Positions 46,234 through 56,999 of a stretch of DNA of 64,000 nucleotides are shown here, one piece after another. How positions within the stretch are numbered: position 1 is the first letter of the stretch; the number at the start of each line of letters is the position of its first letter. The DNA is taken from the NCBI RefSeq assembly GCF_034702125.1, contig NC_085868.1, forward strand, positions 23,234,276 through 23,298,275, given 5' to 3'. The position numbers were made by a program, and so were the translations under genes. This DNA comes from Engraulis encrasicolus (taxonomy: Eukaryota; Chordata; Actinopteri; Clupeiformes; Engraulidae). The notes under the pieces are model-generated. The model was not told the origin of the DNA. It did not search any database and saw only the letters and a program-made list of their open reading frames with translations.

Positions 46234-46300
46234 CTCCTTGATGAGATGGGGAGCGACTGGTGAAGTTGGCTGGAGGGATGGGGTCATCTAAGTCGATGCG
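46234..46300 (-). CDS. Candidate internal coding exon of an unidentified gene
   Basis: On the minus strand, an acceptor (TTACCACAG) at 46301 and a donor (GAG|GTAGGC) at 46233 bound 67 bases. Read in frame one they encode a Pro/Ser-rich peptide with an acidic start (RIDLDDPIPPANF...), protein-like in composition. I cannot name the gene. The exon-like piece at 48013-48092 lies upstream on the same strand, but its phase does not join directly. Confidence 0.35.
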
Positions 46301-46610
46301 CTGTGGTAATAGAGAGCCGTAGACAGAAGGATTTTAGACTGTGGGAAGTAAATGAGTGAATGACATAGGACATTGAAAGATGTGGTAGAATGCAACTTTT
46401 ATGGTGGAAAACACTCAGGAAGCAATAAATGCTCCGTCTTTTTCTGGCTGGAGATGCAGTGTGCTCTATGGCTGTGTACCAGACGGTAGTGTGTGTAGCT
46501 CTGCTCCGCCAGAGGGTGCCGAAGCTACACACATACCATCTGGTGTGAACCAGGCTACTGTATGTCATCAAAAGTTGACCATTCTGAACCTTTGTCAGAG
46601 ACAACACACT

Positions 46611-46916
46611 GAGTGCGTTACAATATGCGGCCTTGCCTCCTCCATTTGTGCTTGTTTCCTCGTACCAGGAAGTAATATGTCATGATGACATCACTGACAA
46701 CAGCATTATATTTCAATATCTTGCAAAAGCTCAATTGTAAACTCGTTTTCTCATTTGCAATTGGGATGGTGAATGAAAAACAGTCCCTCAAAAGTTGTTG
46801 TGGCTAGGCTGACAGCTGGGAAACTTTATCGTTTTCTCCACGGAGGAGGGGCCAGGAGGCGGGGCGAGGAAACAAGCACAAGTGGAGGAGGCAAGGCTGC
46901 ATATTGTAACGCACTC
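46611..46916. mobile_element. Foldback MITE with GAGTGCGTTACAATATG ends, 306 bp
   Basis: The left arm (46611-46671) and right arm (about 46848-46916) are inverted copies sharing GAGTGCGTTACAATATGC, TTGCCTCCTCCA and TGTGCTTGTTTCCTCG. There is no coding capacity and no clear target duplication. Confidence 0.82.
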
Positions 46917-47675
46917 AAACAATGGTCCTCAATGCATTTAGCAACCCTCAGTGCCTGTGTGAATGTAAGGTTAAGGTTGGTGTGAACCAGGCTAGACATA
47001 CTGTACAGTACCGTGCGTACTGAATATTTACTTTTTTGCACATGTGGCACACTTAACATTTTCAGATCACCACACAAATGTAAACATTAAACAAGGATGA
47101 CCCAAGCAAACATAAGATGCAGTAGTTTCTCAGTGATCATTTCATTTGTTAGGAGAATAATGCCATAAACCTACACCAGCCTGTGTGAAAAAGTAAGTCC
47201 CCCCCTTGTTGAATGAGGAAATATCTGTGATTAATCATATTATTTTGGACAACTGAGGTATATTTCACAGCAACCCAAGTCTGGCTGCTACCAGGCCTTT
47301 CAAATAAAGACAAATTCTTAAGTGTGCCAAATAGAAGTAAAAGAAAACAAGTAAAAATCAGTTGGGGGGCAAAAACATATACATGGCACTGTATGTCCTT
47401 GTGTATGAACCCCCATTCAGTCAATCACACGCATCAGTCAATCACAAGCAAGGTCAACCATTGAGAGAAGGAGCCTGTATGAAGGAAGGGTTATAGATCG
47501 CCTGACATGGGACCACCATGGTATATATTGCTTTTGAAAGGTTCAAAGTATATTATTAATTAATATATATTCACATATATTCAAGAGTTCAAAGTTCCAT
47601 GCACAGCTCCTATGTGCTGGTAGATGCAGGACTGTTCAATACTTCAAAAGAAAGGAGTCTACCTTCAAGAAGTAC

Positions 47676-47812
47676 ACCTTCTTCACTTAATGCTCGTTTT
47701 ATTAGAGCAAACAACGCGTTTCGCCTCAGTGCGTTATCAGGGTCACTCAGGCGTTGTTTGCTCTGATAAAAGGAGCATAAAGTCAAGAAAGTGTGCGGTA
47801 AACTTCTTTCTT
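47676..47812. mobile_element. Foldback element with GAGCAAACAACGC arms
   Basis: The left arm (about 47676-47717) and right arm (about 47750-47812) are inverted, sharing AGAGCAAACAACGC and the ATGCTC/GAGCAT and CTTCTT/AAGAAG blocks. The loop holds TTTCGCCTCAGTGCGTTATC. There is no coding capacity. Confidence 0.65.
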
Positions 47813-48012
47813 TTTATATATTCACATATACTTTAATACATCATACTGCACACACATGATTGCTGTATTCCATGCTGTATGTGTAACTAGTCAGAGAAGA
47901 TTGTTCAAGCAATGCCAAAACCATACATATGTACCTTAAATTGACAAATAGAGGATGAATGGTTCAAAACTAAGTGTAGGGAAGTATACCAAGACCCAAA
48001 CCTTTTAAACAC

Positions 48013-48092
48013 CTGCCTCCTCCTCCTCCTCCTCCTCCTCCTCCTCCTCCTCCTCCGTTGAGCCTGGCAGCATTTGGGATTCCCATGTAGAC
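48013..48092 (-). CDS. Candidate coding exon with a GGA-triplet array
   Basis: On the minus strand an acceptor (TTTCTTCACAG) and a donor (CAG|GTGTTT) bound 80 bases that contain (GGA)n. Two frames are fully open and would give a poly-Gly or a poly-Glu tract; a third gives poly-Arg. Frame cannot be chosen without neighbouring exons. The good splice sites make it worth listing, but a chance reading around a triplet repeat is just as possible. Confidence 0.3.
48014..48057. repeat. (CTC)n/(GGA)n trinucleotide repeat
   Basis: About 14 uninterrupted CTC triplets, inside the candidate minus-strand exon. Confidence 0.95.
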
Positions 48093-48565
48093 CTGTGAAG
48101 AAACCAAATTTGGCTGGATGACTACATGACAAAAAATTCTTGCAGGAAACAATTCAGTTGTTTTTGAACAATCTAATGACAATGGGCCGTTCTCATAGTC
48201 TGAAAACAGTACGTCTTAACATGTTTCATTGAACCAGATGGCATCAAACACTGAATGGTCCCAACAGGTCCCATCTTGTTCAATGATACATGGTCCAATG
48301 ATACATGCTAAGAAGTGATCTCACCAGAGTCATACAACAGATGGAAGAACAGAAATTAAGTTAATTTAAATGGAAGAATAGATATAAAAGTCAGCGTATT
48401 TTAAAAAATGGTGGACTGATCCTTTGTAAGTGACTACCGGTAGGCCTACCTGTTTCAGGCTGGTTAGAAAAGACAAAAGGAAAAGGTTGACTGAGCGCTC
48501 TTGTTCTCCAACTTAGTAAACTCCAAACTGTAGGTGCTCTTGAAGTAAGAAGACTAAAGTCCTTT

Positions 48566-48709
48566 CATTTAGAGCGTGTTGGCACTAGGGACGACTTCAG
48601 GCAACTCCACAGGTCGACAAAGATTGTCCTTAAGGATTGTCCTAAGGACAATCCTTGTCGACCTGTGGAGTTGCCTGAAGTCGTCCCTAGTGCCAACACG
48701 CTCTAAATG
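48566..48709. repeat. Near-perfect palindrome, 67-bp arms, 10-bp loop
   Basis: Arms 48566-48632 and 48643-48709 are inverted copies with a single mismatch (48621/48654). The arm sequence is unique-looking (contains GCACTAGGGACGACTTCAGG). No target duplication flanks it. It is either a very young foldback event or an assembly/sequencing foldback. Confidence 0.93.
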
Positions 48710-49319
48710 GTTAGAAAAGACTTTAGGCTGGTGAAAGGCATCTCATGCCTGCCACTTGACTCCTACTTGGAGTTTATGAAGACATGGGCCTTGGTCAGTT
48801 TACAAGTGGTTTGAGTAGTCAGTGGTTTTAGATGTCTATACGTCTTAAATGTTGTTGACTTTGTTCTACGTTGTTTTCTCAGTGGTGCTGTCCCTTTCTG
48901 TCTCTTGTTGATTTTTTTGTACATGCAGTTGTATTTCTACAAATAGAGAACTTAAAAAAAAAAAAACATTGCAAACATGTTTTTTTTTTAACTATTTGGT
49001 TGAGAAAATCATTGCACCACACATTATACTGTGCTGTGTGCTTCACAAAAAAAACCCAGGCAAATCGTAACAGGCTTGTGTTTGTGCATATTGGAGCCTC
49101 GACTTACTCCTCCTTACTTGCTTCACCTGATGGGTGGACTGCCACAGCCAGACACACATCTTCTGCTACTTCTGCTCCAGCTGCAGAGAAAGTAGCCGTG
49201 TAGAGGTAGGGGGAGAGAGTGGGTAAATTGTACATGGCATCAAAATATGAATAAAAACAGCTTTTAGTATTGGTAAAGAACACTACTGTTTAGAAGGTAT
49301 TAGTCTTGCTCACCGCTAC

Positions 49320-49682
49320 GGGGTCATCCCTATGTTCCCCGGGTCCTATGTTCCCCCCAACCGGGGAGCTTAGGACCCTTTTTTCAAAAAAGGGTTCTAT
49401 GTTCCCCGCTGCTTCCAAGTAGACTGTGGCCGCATGGTAAAGCGCAGGTTGTTGTTGCACCTCTGGCAGGTTAGGTTTAGGGATAGTTTTGGTCAGGGCA
49501 CACATTTACAACTCAGAAACATTGCATTATTGACATGTTAGGTTTAGGGATGGTTTTGGGAAGGGCACAATTTGAAAACTCGGAAACATAGAATGTGGGG
49601 AACATAGAACCCTGTTTTATACAAAGACAGGGGAACATAGGACCTGGGGAACATAGGACTCGGGGAACATAGGTACGCTCCC
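49320..49682 (+). mobile_element. MITE of the GGGGAACATAGG family, copy 2 (363 bp)
   Basis: It has the same ends and order as 14466-14953, in the same orientation, but with only one left-arm module. Flanks ACCGCTAC (49312-49319) and ACTGCTAC (49683-49690) match at 7 of 8, consistent with an 8-9-bp target duplication. Confidence 0.88.
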
Positions 49683-50420
49683 ACTGCTACATCTCACACA
49701 ACACATGTCACCTTGGTTTCTTTCTTTTCTTTGTGTTTGTCCGTGACCAGACAAAGTTGCAGGTGTGCTGAAGAGTCGCGAGCTGACAAAAAAGTTCAAG
49801 TTACAATTTAACTTGTAACAGTTCATTATTGAAGCGGGAACCTTCCATGTTAGATGCACCTAAATGTCCAATGCTAAAATGGAAGTCCAATCAAGTCCAA
49901 ATTAAAACCCCAGTTTGTGCAAAGCAACTAAATAGAGCAGCAAACGACAGCATCAGTAGAGTCAGCAAGCGAGTAAGCAGCAGAAGCAGCAAGGGGTCAG
50001 CAGCAGAAGCAGTGAGCTTAGCACAACAAGCCCAGGTTACCGTCCCTTCCAGCAGTCGGTTTCTGCTCCTTACTTCACTGGCACTGGCCGATGCCTCCAA
50101 TGGGGAAAGAAAGAGAAAGGGTCTCAGCAGTGGGAAGAGCCTTCACAGCCAGCAGAATATTTAGTACGCTAAGTATTTCAAAAGCGTACTTACGTTGCGT
50201 GGGTGTGGCTTAGCCACGACCCAGATGCAGGATTGAGAGCGTTGCGTACCCTGTGTGGAAACCACAATCCAATGGCGTGCCCTCCGTTCTGTTCCACCTG
50301 CTCTGCTGTGACCTCTCCGCCGTGCTGTCTCTTTTCTGTCTGGTCACATCTGGTCTTCTCTCTAGATCCCTATACATGAGTTCTAAATTTTGTTTATAAC
50401 CTGACTGCACAAACTTAGCT

Positions 50421-50543
50421 GCGCACAACTCAACCTCTGATTGTTGGAAACCGCTGTCGGTCAAAAAATTAACTCACGTGGTTGGCTGCCAGTGTCTTGC
50501 CCCTCCTCATAACATTGTGTTAAACACTGAGAACCCATGTATG
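50421..50543 (-). repeat. Interspersed repeat, minus copy (partner at 36973-37097)
   Basis: The inverse complement matches the plus copy over about 123 bp with few substitutions. Confidence 0.88.
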
Positions 50544-51827
50544 TATAAAAGAAAGTAGCCACACCTACCCCCATCAGTAGCACATTGAGCCTACAAACCT
50601 GTATTTGAGTTTGTAATGGAATCGCTTTGGCATTGTCCTATCTATGGCACCTGCAAGTCGTCACCGCACCCCAATTACAAGACACAACAAACAAACATTT
50701 CACAGCAGAAGTGAGTGCACCGCAAACCACTGAAATCACAGCCAAGTCAGATGATTGTTTGCAATCAGTCCAATCAGCTGGTCACTGTCTCCTGCCCAGG
50801 AAAAAGGTGAGGGTAGTTGGTTATCAAATGGAAATTCACAAGCAAACAAAAATCAAAACAAAATGTGAAACCAAGCACTGCACAAAACAGGGTAAACACA
50901 ATACTAAAAAATACACACCATCATGTAATATCATGTAGTACACAATTCAACACACTACATTACACAATACGACAATAAATGAAATGCAATAATACATACA
51001 GGACTGTTGTACAATACAAACTGTAATGCAATGACACACAATCAGTAAAGGAACTTCCAGAGCTGGTGTGTGACTGTGGAAAATTGTATGTGTGTTTGTG
51101 ATACTGCACAGTATTGTTGTATTGTAGTACTGTTGTCGGCCTAATTTGTCAGTTTACAAATTGTTCACTAGTAGTGTGTATATCCTTTAGGTTATAGGTT
51201 AGGTTTTAGGCTTATTACATCGTCTTATTACATTACATTGCCCCTTTCCCATATAACCCTTTGAACTTTAGAAAACAATGCGGCACATGTGAATTTAATA
51301 TATTCTGATTTGAAATATTTAATTCACATGCATCATACAACAAGTATTAGAATGTTAAACAAATTCATTTTAAAATAATACTGGTTAAGGATACATTAGA
51401 TTAAACTAGCTTAAACAAACCCAGATTGGTAACCACTGCTTTCATGCATTTTGAAAACAAGATCTAGTACTGAGCATAGTACTGAGCATTGATAGTAGGC
51501 CTAGCCTATATTGCTGTATGTATGCAGTCATATAACAAACAAGATAACAAAGGGAATGCGAATAAAAACTAAATGCTAAGTATGTACAGGGCTACACCAA
51601 CGATTTTACACCATGCCATATCAGACTTTCAACTCCATACAACAATATATTAATGTTACGACGTTATACAGAGGTGTGGAGTGAATTTTGCAGCTTACTC
51701 AAACCTCTCCGTGTATTTTTCGGGTATTTAACATATTTAACACAGTAACTCACGATCGCAATCTTACAGAGTGTCATTACAAAGCCTACCTCAATGCCGA
51801 GAACGCAACGCGAAGCAATCAAAGTTC
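50544..51827. other. Intergenic, nothing recognised
   Basis: AT-rich, no gene supported. It separates the two inverted repeat copies at 50421-50543 and 51828-52083. Confidence 0.4.
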
Positions 51828-52083
51828 ACAAGCCATTGTTTAGAAGACAAACTATTTAGAAAAAATAACCCGCTATCTTCAATGCTCACGAGCGTACACG
51901 TTAAATAATTATAAATAAATACCTCGAGCCCAAAAGCAATAAAAAAGGGAAATTCACAGGGCGGAAACACCCTAAATCACCGTTTGATCGACCAATCACA
52001 TGCAGGCAGTACATACGTCACGTCCCTTAGTGAATGTGGTTGTGAACGCAAAACGAGGACTGCGTTATTCCTCAAGGGCGGAC
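51828..52083 (-). repeat. Interspersed repeat, minus copy (partner at 30841-31105)
   Basis: Inverted copy of 30841-31105, sharing ACGAGGACTGCGTTATTCC, the CGACCAATCACATGCA motif and AATGCTCACGAGCGTAC. Confidence 0.88.
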
Positions 52084-52488
52084 CAAATTCTGGGGGGCCC
52101 TTATAGAGCTTGAAAGTCCCGCCCCTTAGTTCCGCATTTCACAGGACCTAAGCTCACCTTCTAACTGCAACATGGTAGCGAGTAAATATCTTCCGATCTC
52201 AGTCATTACATGCGCTGGCCTACAAATATGCTGTTTAAGAGGTTAGATAAACATGCAGAAGTATCAATGTTTTGTTCCGAGGCCGTCTGCATGAAAAATG
52301 TGAAGAAACACAGATTTCTAAAAAGTTTAGGGGTTCGTACGAAAAATTAAACAAAAATATCAGAAACAACATATGTGGAGCTCGTGGCACAAATCGAAGG
52401 GAATCGAAATATCATTTTAATACCGCCATTGGATTACATGCTACGATTTTCGGCTAAAAAAGCCGTTGTACGGTGTTCATTTTAGGAC

Positions 52489-52828
52489 ATCCTCAGAAAA
52501 TACTTCGTCATCCTCAGACAGATGTTTGTCATCCTCAGATAGATGTTTGTCATCCTCAGACAAAACTTTGTCATCCTCAGAAAAAACATTGTCATCCTCA
52601 GATAAAACTTTGTCGTCCTCAGAAAAAAAATGGTCATCCTCAGACAAAACTTTGTCATCCTCAGACAAAACTTTGTCGTCCTCAGAAAAAAAAATGTCAT
52701 CCTCAGACAAAACTTTGTCATCCTCAGACAAAACTTTGTCGTCCTCAGAAAAAAAATTGTCATCCTCAGACAAAACTTTGTCGTCCTCAGAAAAAAAATT
52801 GTCATCCTCAGACAAAACTTTGTCATGA
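52489..52828 (+). repeat. 21-bp minisatellite, array A (about 16 units)
   Basis: The unit is about GTCATCCTCAGACAAAACTT plus T, with variants CAGAAAAAAAAT and CGTCCTC. It is the inverse complement of the unit in 55715-56872. Frames stay open on both strands because the unit is 7 codons. The repetitive peptides (SSSDKTL, LSEDDKV) are not evidence of coding. Confidence 0.97.
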
Positions 52829-52889
52829 GGATATGACATTTATTTAAGCACTTTGAACCTACTTGATGGTGTAGTGGCATAATATTGTC

Positions 52890-53460
52890 TGCTTGTAACT
52901 TTTGAACCACTGGACCAATTTTCAAAAACTTGGTATCCCTGTAATCCTTGGGCTGAGGCGAATCCAACGCATCCTATGACGTCATTTTCTGCCTGATAGT
53001 TTTTCCGCCATTTTGGATTTTGTGAAAATCAATAAAATTGCTATTTTAAGCTCAAATTTTGTTGAAATTTCCTGTAAGTTGGTACACATGATCTCTGGAC
53101 CAAGCTGAACAAAAGTTATTGAGTGAATTTTGCGCAAATGTTTTCGTTTGGCCCTTGAAAGCCAATCAAAAACGGCCTAAAAGTCACCAAACAGGAAGTG
53201 AGGTCATATCTTGGGAACCCCTTGTCAGAATCTCCTGAAAATTCACACATATATTCTTGTCTATCTCATGACCTATCAAAGGTCTACTACATGTCTCTAG
53301 CTCAAACTCTCTTGCGCCACCAACAGGTCAAAGTTTTAGCTACATTTTTGCCTGTAACTTTTGAACCGTACGCTCAATTTGAAATCTGGTGGTACCGTTC
53401 ACATATCAGCAGTCATAAAATGTCCGCCATTTTGGATTTTGTGAAAATTAAAAAATGCTT
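52890..53460 (+). repeat. Tandem pair of about 430-450-bp units
   Basis: GTAACTTTTGAACC recurs at about 52894 and 53351, and CCGCCATTTTGGATTTTGTG at about 53006 and 53428. This indicates two diverged units of a longer repeat. Confidence 0.8.
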
Positions 53461-54964
53461 TTTCCTACAAATTGAGTTGGATTTTGACAAACACATTCTT
53501 CACAGTCTGCTGAGTACTCATTAAAATATAGGCCCTCACCCCAAATCCTCTAGCAGAGCTGGCGATTAGGGTGTACTGCAGTTAGCAAAAGGGGTCATGC
53601 ATCAAATTTGGGCTTGCTTGTGTAAATTCACTGTGCGTCCCTCTGACCGTCTGCCTGGTCGGCTCTCTCTGTCGCCGTGGCGACTTGCAGGTTTTCTGTT
53701 TTGGCCTGAATTGCTGCTTGCAGCTATATTTTATATTATTTTTCTTTTTTATTTGGCAATGTTGATATGCTGGCTATATAGTCAAGTGCATGTATGACTT
53801 AACACCCCAAAAAATCTAACAAAAGTTTTTTCAGTGGTTTAAAGTACTATCAGATATACTTAACAGCCAAAACCAGATTCAGGAAAGGCCTCTTTTTCAA
53901 GATGGCCGACACCAGGCCCTTATGGACTTAAGATTACATTGAGTATAGTGGTGTTTGATGCATGTTTAGACCAAGTAATGTTGTAATAAGAACATTTCCA
54001 TGATACATATGTAAAGGGTTATAAGGGCAGTTTGCTGTTAAAAAATTCCCATTAAAACTGTATGGTACACTAATATTACTACTATAGCCTGCCTTCTGTA
54101 GGCTAATTAGCGCTAACCTCTTCTTTGTGTGTATTTTAGATTTTTTGAATTATTATTATTTTCACATAATTTTTCACATCCTAGCCATCTGGGCTGTGCA
54201 ATGCCTCGCTTTGGAATAGTGACCCTGTGTTTCCCACAGAAATTTTGGAAACCATGGGGGCAGGGCAGCCGGGATTTATGTAATTGGGGGGGGGATTATA
54301 GGTCTACATTTCAGCCATTTATGTTTTGAGAAATTACATAAGATCTAACCCATGACATGTTTTACCCATGTACACTGTCATTTATATATTTAAAAAATGC
54401 AGTACAGAGAATAATTTCTGTTTGCAACACACTTCATTCGGCCCTCATGCAGGGGTCTATGCAATGAAAAAAACAAAAAACAAAATAGGAGCACAGATAA
54501 CAATTTAGGAGCACTGTGCAATTGTTAACGCACAGATGAAAAGGGTCTATGAGAGTAGGCTATGCCTTTTTCCCCACACACATAGGCGTTCACATTCTAC
54601 ATAAGGGGTGCTGGTCACAGGGCCAGTTTTTCAAAATTCCTCCCAGTAAAAGGGCTGAACAACATATTGCACATTTATGTCTATATTCACATTCATTACA
54701 CATTCATTTCTATATGCATCCCGATGTCTCCTCTGTTGTGTCAATGAAGGCCTGTCGCCTAACTTATTATCATACAACTGGGAGTGTAAGAAACTCATCC
54801 CAACTGTCCCTCCTCTGAAGGTTTTTATTGCTCCCAAACCCAAGTTAACTACAACAACTTGACTAGGCTTTTGATCCATCTGTCTTTCAAGCACTCATGG
54901 TTTTCTCCATAGGATGTATTTACTCCAGGAGGAAAATGCAAAGGAAATCGTTTTTCAAATCGTT

Positions 54965-54984
54965 ATATATATATATATATATAT
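54965..54984. repeat. (AT)n microsatellite
   Basis: A short AT dinucleotide run close to the left side of the palindrome at 55003. Confidence 0.9.
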
Positions 54985-55002
54985 TACATTTTACATTACA
55001 TA

Positions 55003-55297
55003 TAGTAGGGTTGGAAAGGGGGGTCTACGCGCACCCCCCGGCTTTTTTTACGCCACCTGATTTTTTTGTATCTTTAGAGTGTCTACTTACAGAATCTGCC
55101 AGGTGCCAAGCTGAAATAATGTCCCATGGCCTTCATCCTGTCAGGTGCATTAAATGGTTAAAAATGAAGGCCATGGGACATTATTTCAGCTTGGCACCTG
55201 GCAGATTCTGGAAGTAGACACTCTAAAGATACAAAAAAATCAGGTGGCGTAAAAAAAGCCGGGGGGTGCGCGTGGACCCCCCTTTCCAACCCTACTA
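55003..55297. mobile_element. Near-perfect palindromic MITE, 134-bp arms, 27-bp loop
   Basis: Arms 55003-55136 and 55164-55297 pair with only two mismatches. The ends are TAGTAGGGTTGGAAAGGGGG. Flanks are AT-rich and a TA duplication is possible but ambiguous. A transcript would fold into a long stable hairpin. Confidence 0.9.
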
Positions 55298-55714
55298 ATA
55301 TATTACATTTTTGGAAACTATGGCGGCCAAATTTAAACTATGGCGGTGTGCCATAGTTTCTTCAATGTATGGGAAACACTGGGGACCCTTATTCCACATC
55401 TGTTTTCACTCTGTTCAGGGTTTGTTCACACAGTGTGTCTGGAGCTTATACATTTTGTATTCTGGCACTTACTACTTATTGATAAATATAAATCTAGGTC
55501 TACTAGGTCCTTACTATGGTTATATTGGTAATAAATCCCTTATTGTACATGAACAAGACATTTGCCAATAAATGTCTAACAACAACTGTCTGATTTTGCT
55601 TAGTACATGACTTACAAGTTACTTACACAGGCATTAATATTGTATGAATAAGTGCTAATAGATGTAACGCTAAAATAAAATGTTGCAGTTTGTTTAATGG
55701 CAATTTTTTGTGAG

Positions 55715-56872
55715 GACGACAAAGTTTTGTCTGAGGATGACAATTTTTTGTCTGAGGATGACAATTTTTTTTCTGAGGATGATAAAAGTTTTGTCTGAGG
55801 ACGACAACGTTTTGTCTGAGGATGACAAAGTTTTGTCTGAGGATGACAATTTTTTTTCTGAGGATGACAAAGTTTTGTCTGAGGATGACAATTTTTTTTG
55901 TGAGGATGACAAAGTTTTGTCTGAGGATGATAAAGTTTTGTCCGAGGATGACAAAGTTTTGTCCGAGGATGACAAAGTTTTGTCTGAGGACGACAAAGTT
56001 TTGTCTGAGGATGACAAAAAATTTTGTGAGGATGACAAAGTTTTGTCTGAGGATGATAAAGCTTTGTCTGAGGACGACAAAGTTTTGTCTGAGGACGACA
56101 AAGCTTTATCTGAGGACGACAAAGTTTTGTCTGAGGATGACAATGTTTTTTCTGAGGACGACAAAGTTTTGTCTGAGGATGACAATTTTTTTTGTGAGGA
56201 TGACAAAGTTTTGTCTGAGGATGATAAAGTTTTGTCAGAGGATGACAAAGTTTTGTCCGAGGATGACAAAGTTTTGTCTGAGGATGACAATTTTTTTTGT
56301 GAGGATGACAAAGTTTTGTCTGAGGATGATAAAGTTTTGTCCGAGGATGACAAAGTTTTGTCCGAGGATGACAAAGTTTTGTCTGAGGATGACAATTTTT
56401 TTTGTGAGGATGACAAAGTTTTGTCTGAGGATGATAAAGCTTTGTCTGAGGACGACAAAGTTTTGTCTGAGGACGACAAAGCTTTATCTGAGGACGACAA
56501 AGTTTTGTCTGAGGATGACAATGTTTTTTCTGAGAACGACAAAGTTTTGTCTGAGGATGACAAAGTTTTGTCTGAGGATGATTAAGTTTTGTCTGAGGAC
56601 GACAAAGTTTTGTCTGAGGATGACAATGTTTTGTCTGATGATGACAAAGTTTTGTCTGAGGACGACAACATTTTTTTCTGAGGCTGATGCTGAGAACTGA
56701 TGTCATTTTTTCTGAAGACGACAACCTTTTTTCCGAGGATGACAACGTTTTTTCTGAGGACGACAATGTTTTTTCTGAGGATGACAAAGTTTTGTCTGAG
56801 GATGACAATTTTTTTTCTGAGGACGACAAAGTTTCGTCTGAGGATGACAATTTTCTCCCTGAGACTGACAGA
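55715..56872 (-). repeat. 21-bp minisatellite, array B (about 55 units, higher-order)
   Basis: The unit is about TTTTGTCTGAGGATGACAAA plus G, the inverse complement of array A. Variant units recur in blocks: the TTTTTTTTGTGAGG variant at about 56182, 56287 and 56391 (105 bp, five units), and a GCTTTGTCTGAGGACGAC block at about 56054 and 56432 (378 bp, 18 units). The array is interrupted near 56680-56700. Long open frames here (up to about 410 codons) are a consequence of the 21-bp period. Confidence 0.97.
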
Positions 56873-56999
56873 GTTTTATGTGAGTCTGATACCTGAGTCT
56901 GATATCTGAGAATGTCCTAAAATGAACGCTGTACCGTTGAGGTCCCATGAAATCGGGGGAAGTGACGTCACTTTCAAGCTCTATCCCTGGGCCCGGGCC

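Larger units (their letters stand above)
54227..55381. mobile_element. hAT-like element, about 1.15 kb, non-coding, nested in the 52.1-57.0 kb structure
   Basis: Ends are GTGTTTCCCA on the left and, inverted from the right, CAGTGTTTCCCA. The flanks GTGACCCT (54219-54226) and GGGACCCT (55382-55389) match at 7 of 8, as expected for an aged hAT duplication. No transposase frame is seen. It carries the 295-bp palindrome at 55003-55297. Confidence 0.75.
52095..56996. mobile_element. Putative large inverted-end element with minisatellite arms, about 4.9 kb
   Basis: Outer inverted blocks (GGCCC.(T/G)ATAGAGCTTGAAAGT ... CA(C/T)(A/G)GGACCT) lie at about 52095-52145 and 56941-56996. A second inverted block (GTTCATTTTAGGACAT(C/T)CTCAGA) lies at about 52475-52498 and 56906-56930. 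Inside these are oppositely oriented arrays of the same 21-bp unit. The left side has about 310 extra bases between the two blocks. No transposase-like frame is seen, and no target duplication is clear. Interpretation as one transposon is inference; an inverted duplication of one end is the alternative. Confidence 0.55.

Noticed and set aside
49891..50164. Opposing open frames of about 70-110 codons with Leu-rich or Ser-rich content
   Set aside because: The sequence is AGC/GCA-rich low complexity, both strands are open, and there is no splice support or recognisable domain.
55612..56909. Long open frames (69 to 412 codons) on both strands in the 21-bp array, resembling acidic or Ser-rich repeat proteins
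   Set aside because: All follow from a 21-bp unit without stops. Several frames on both strands are open at once, and array A behaves the same way.
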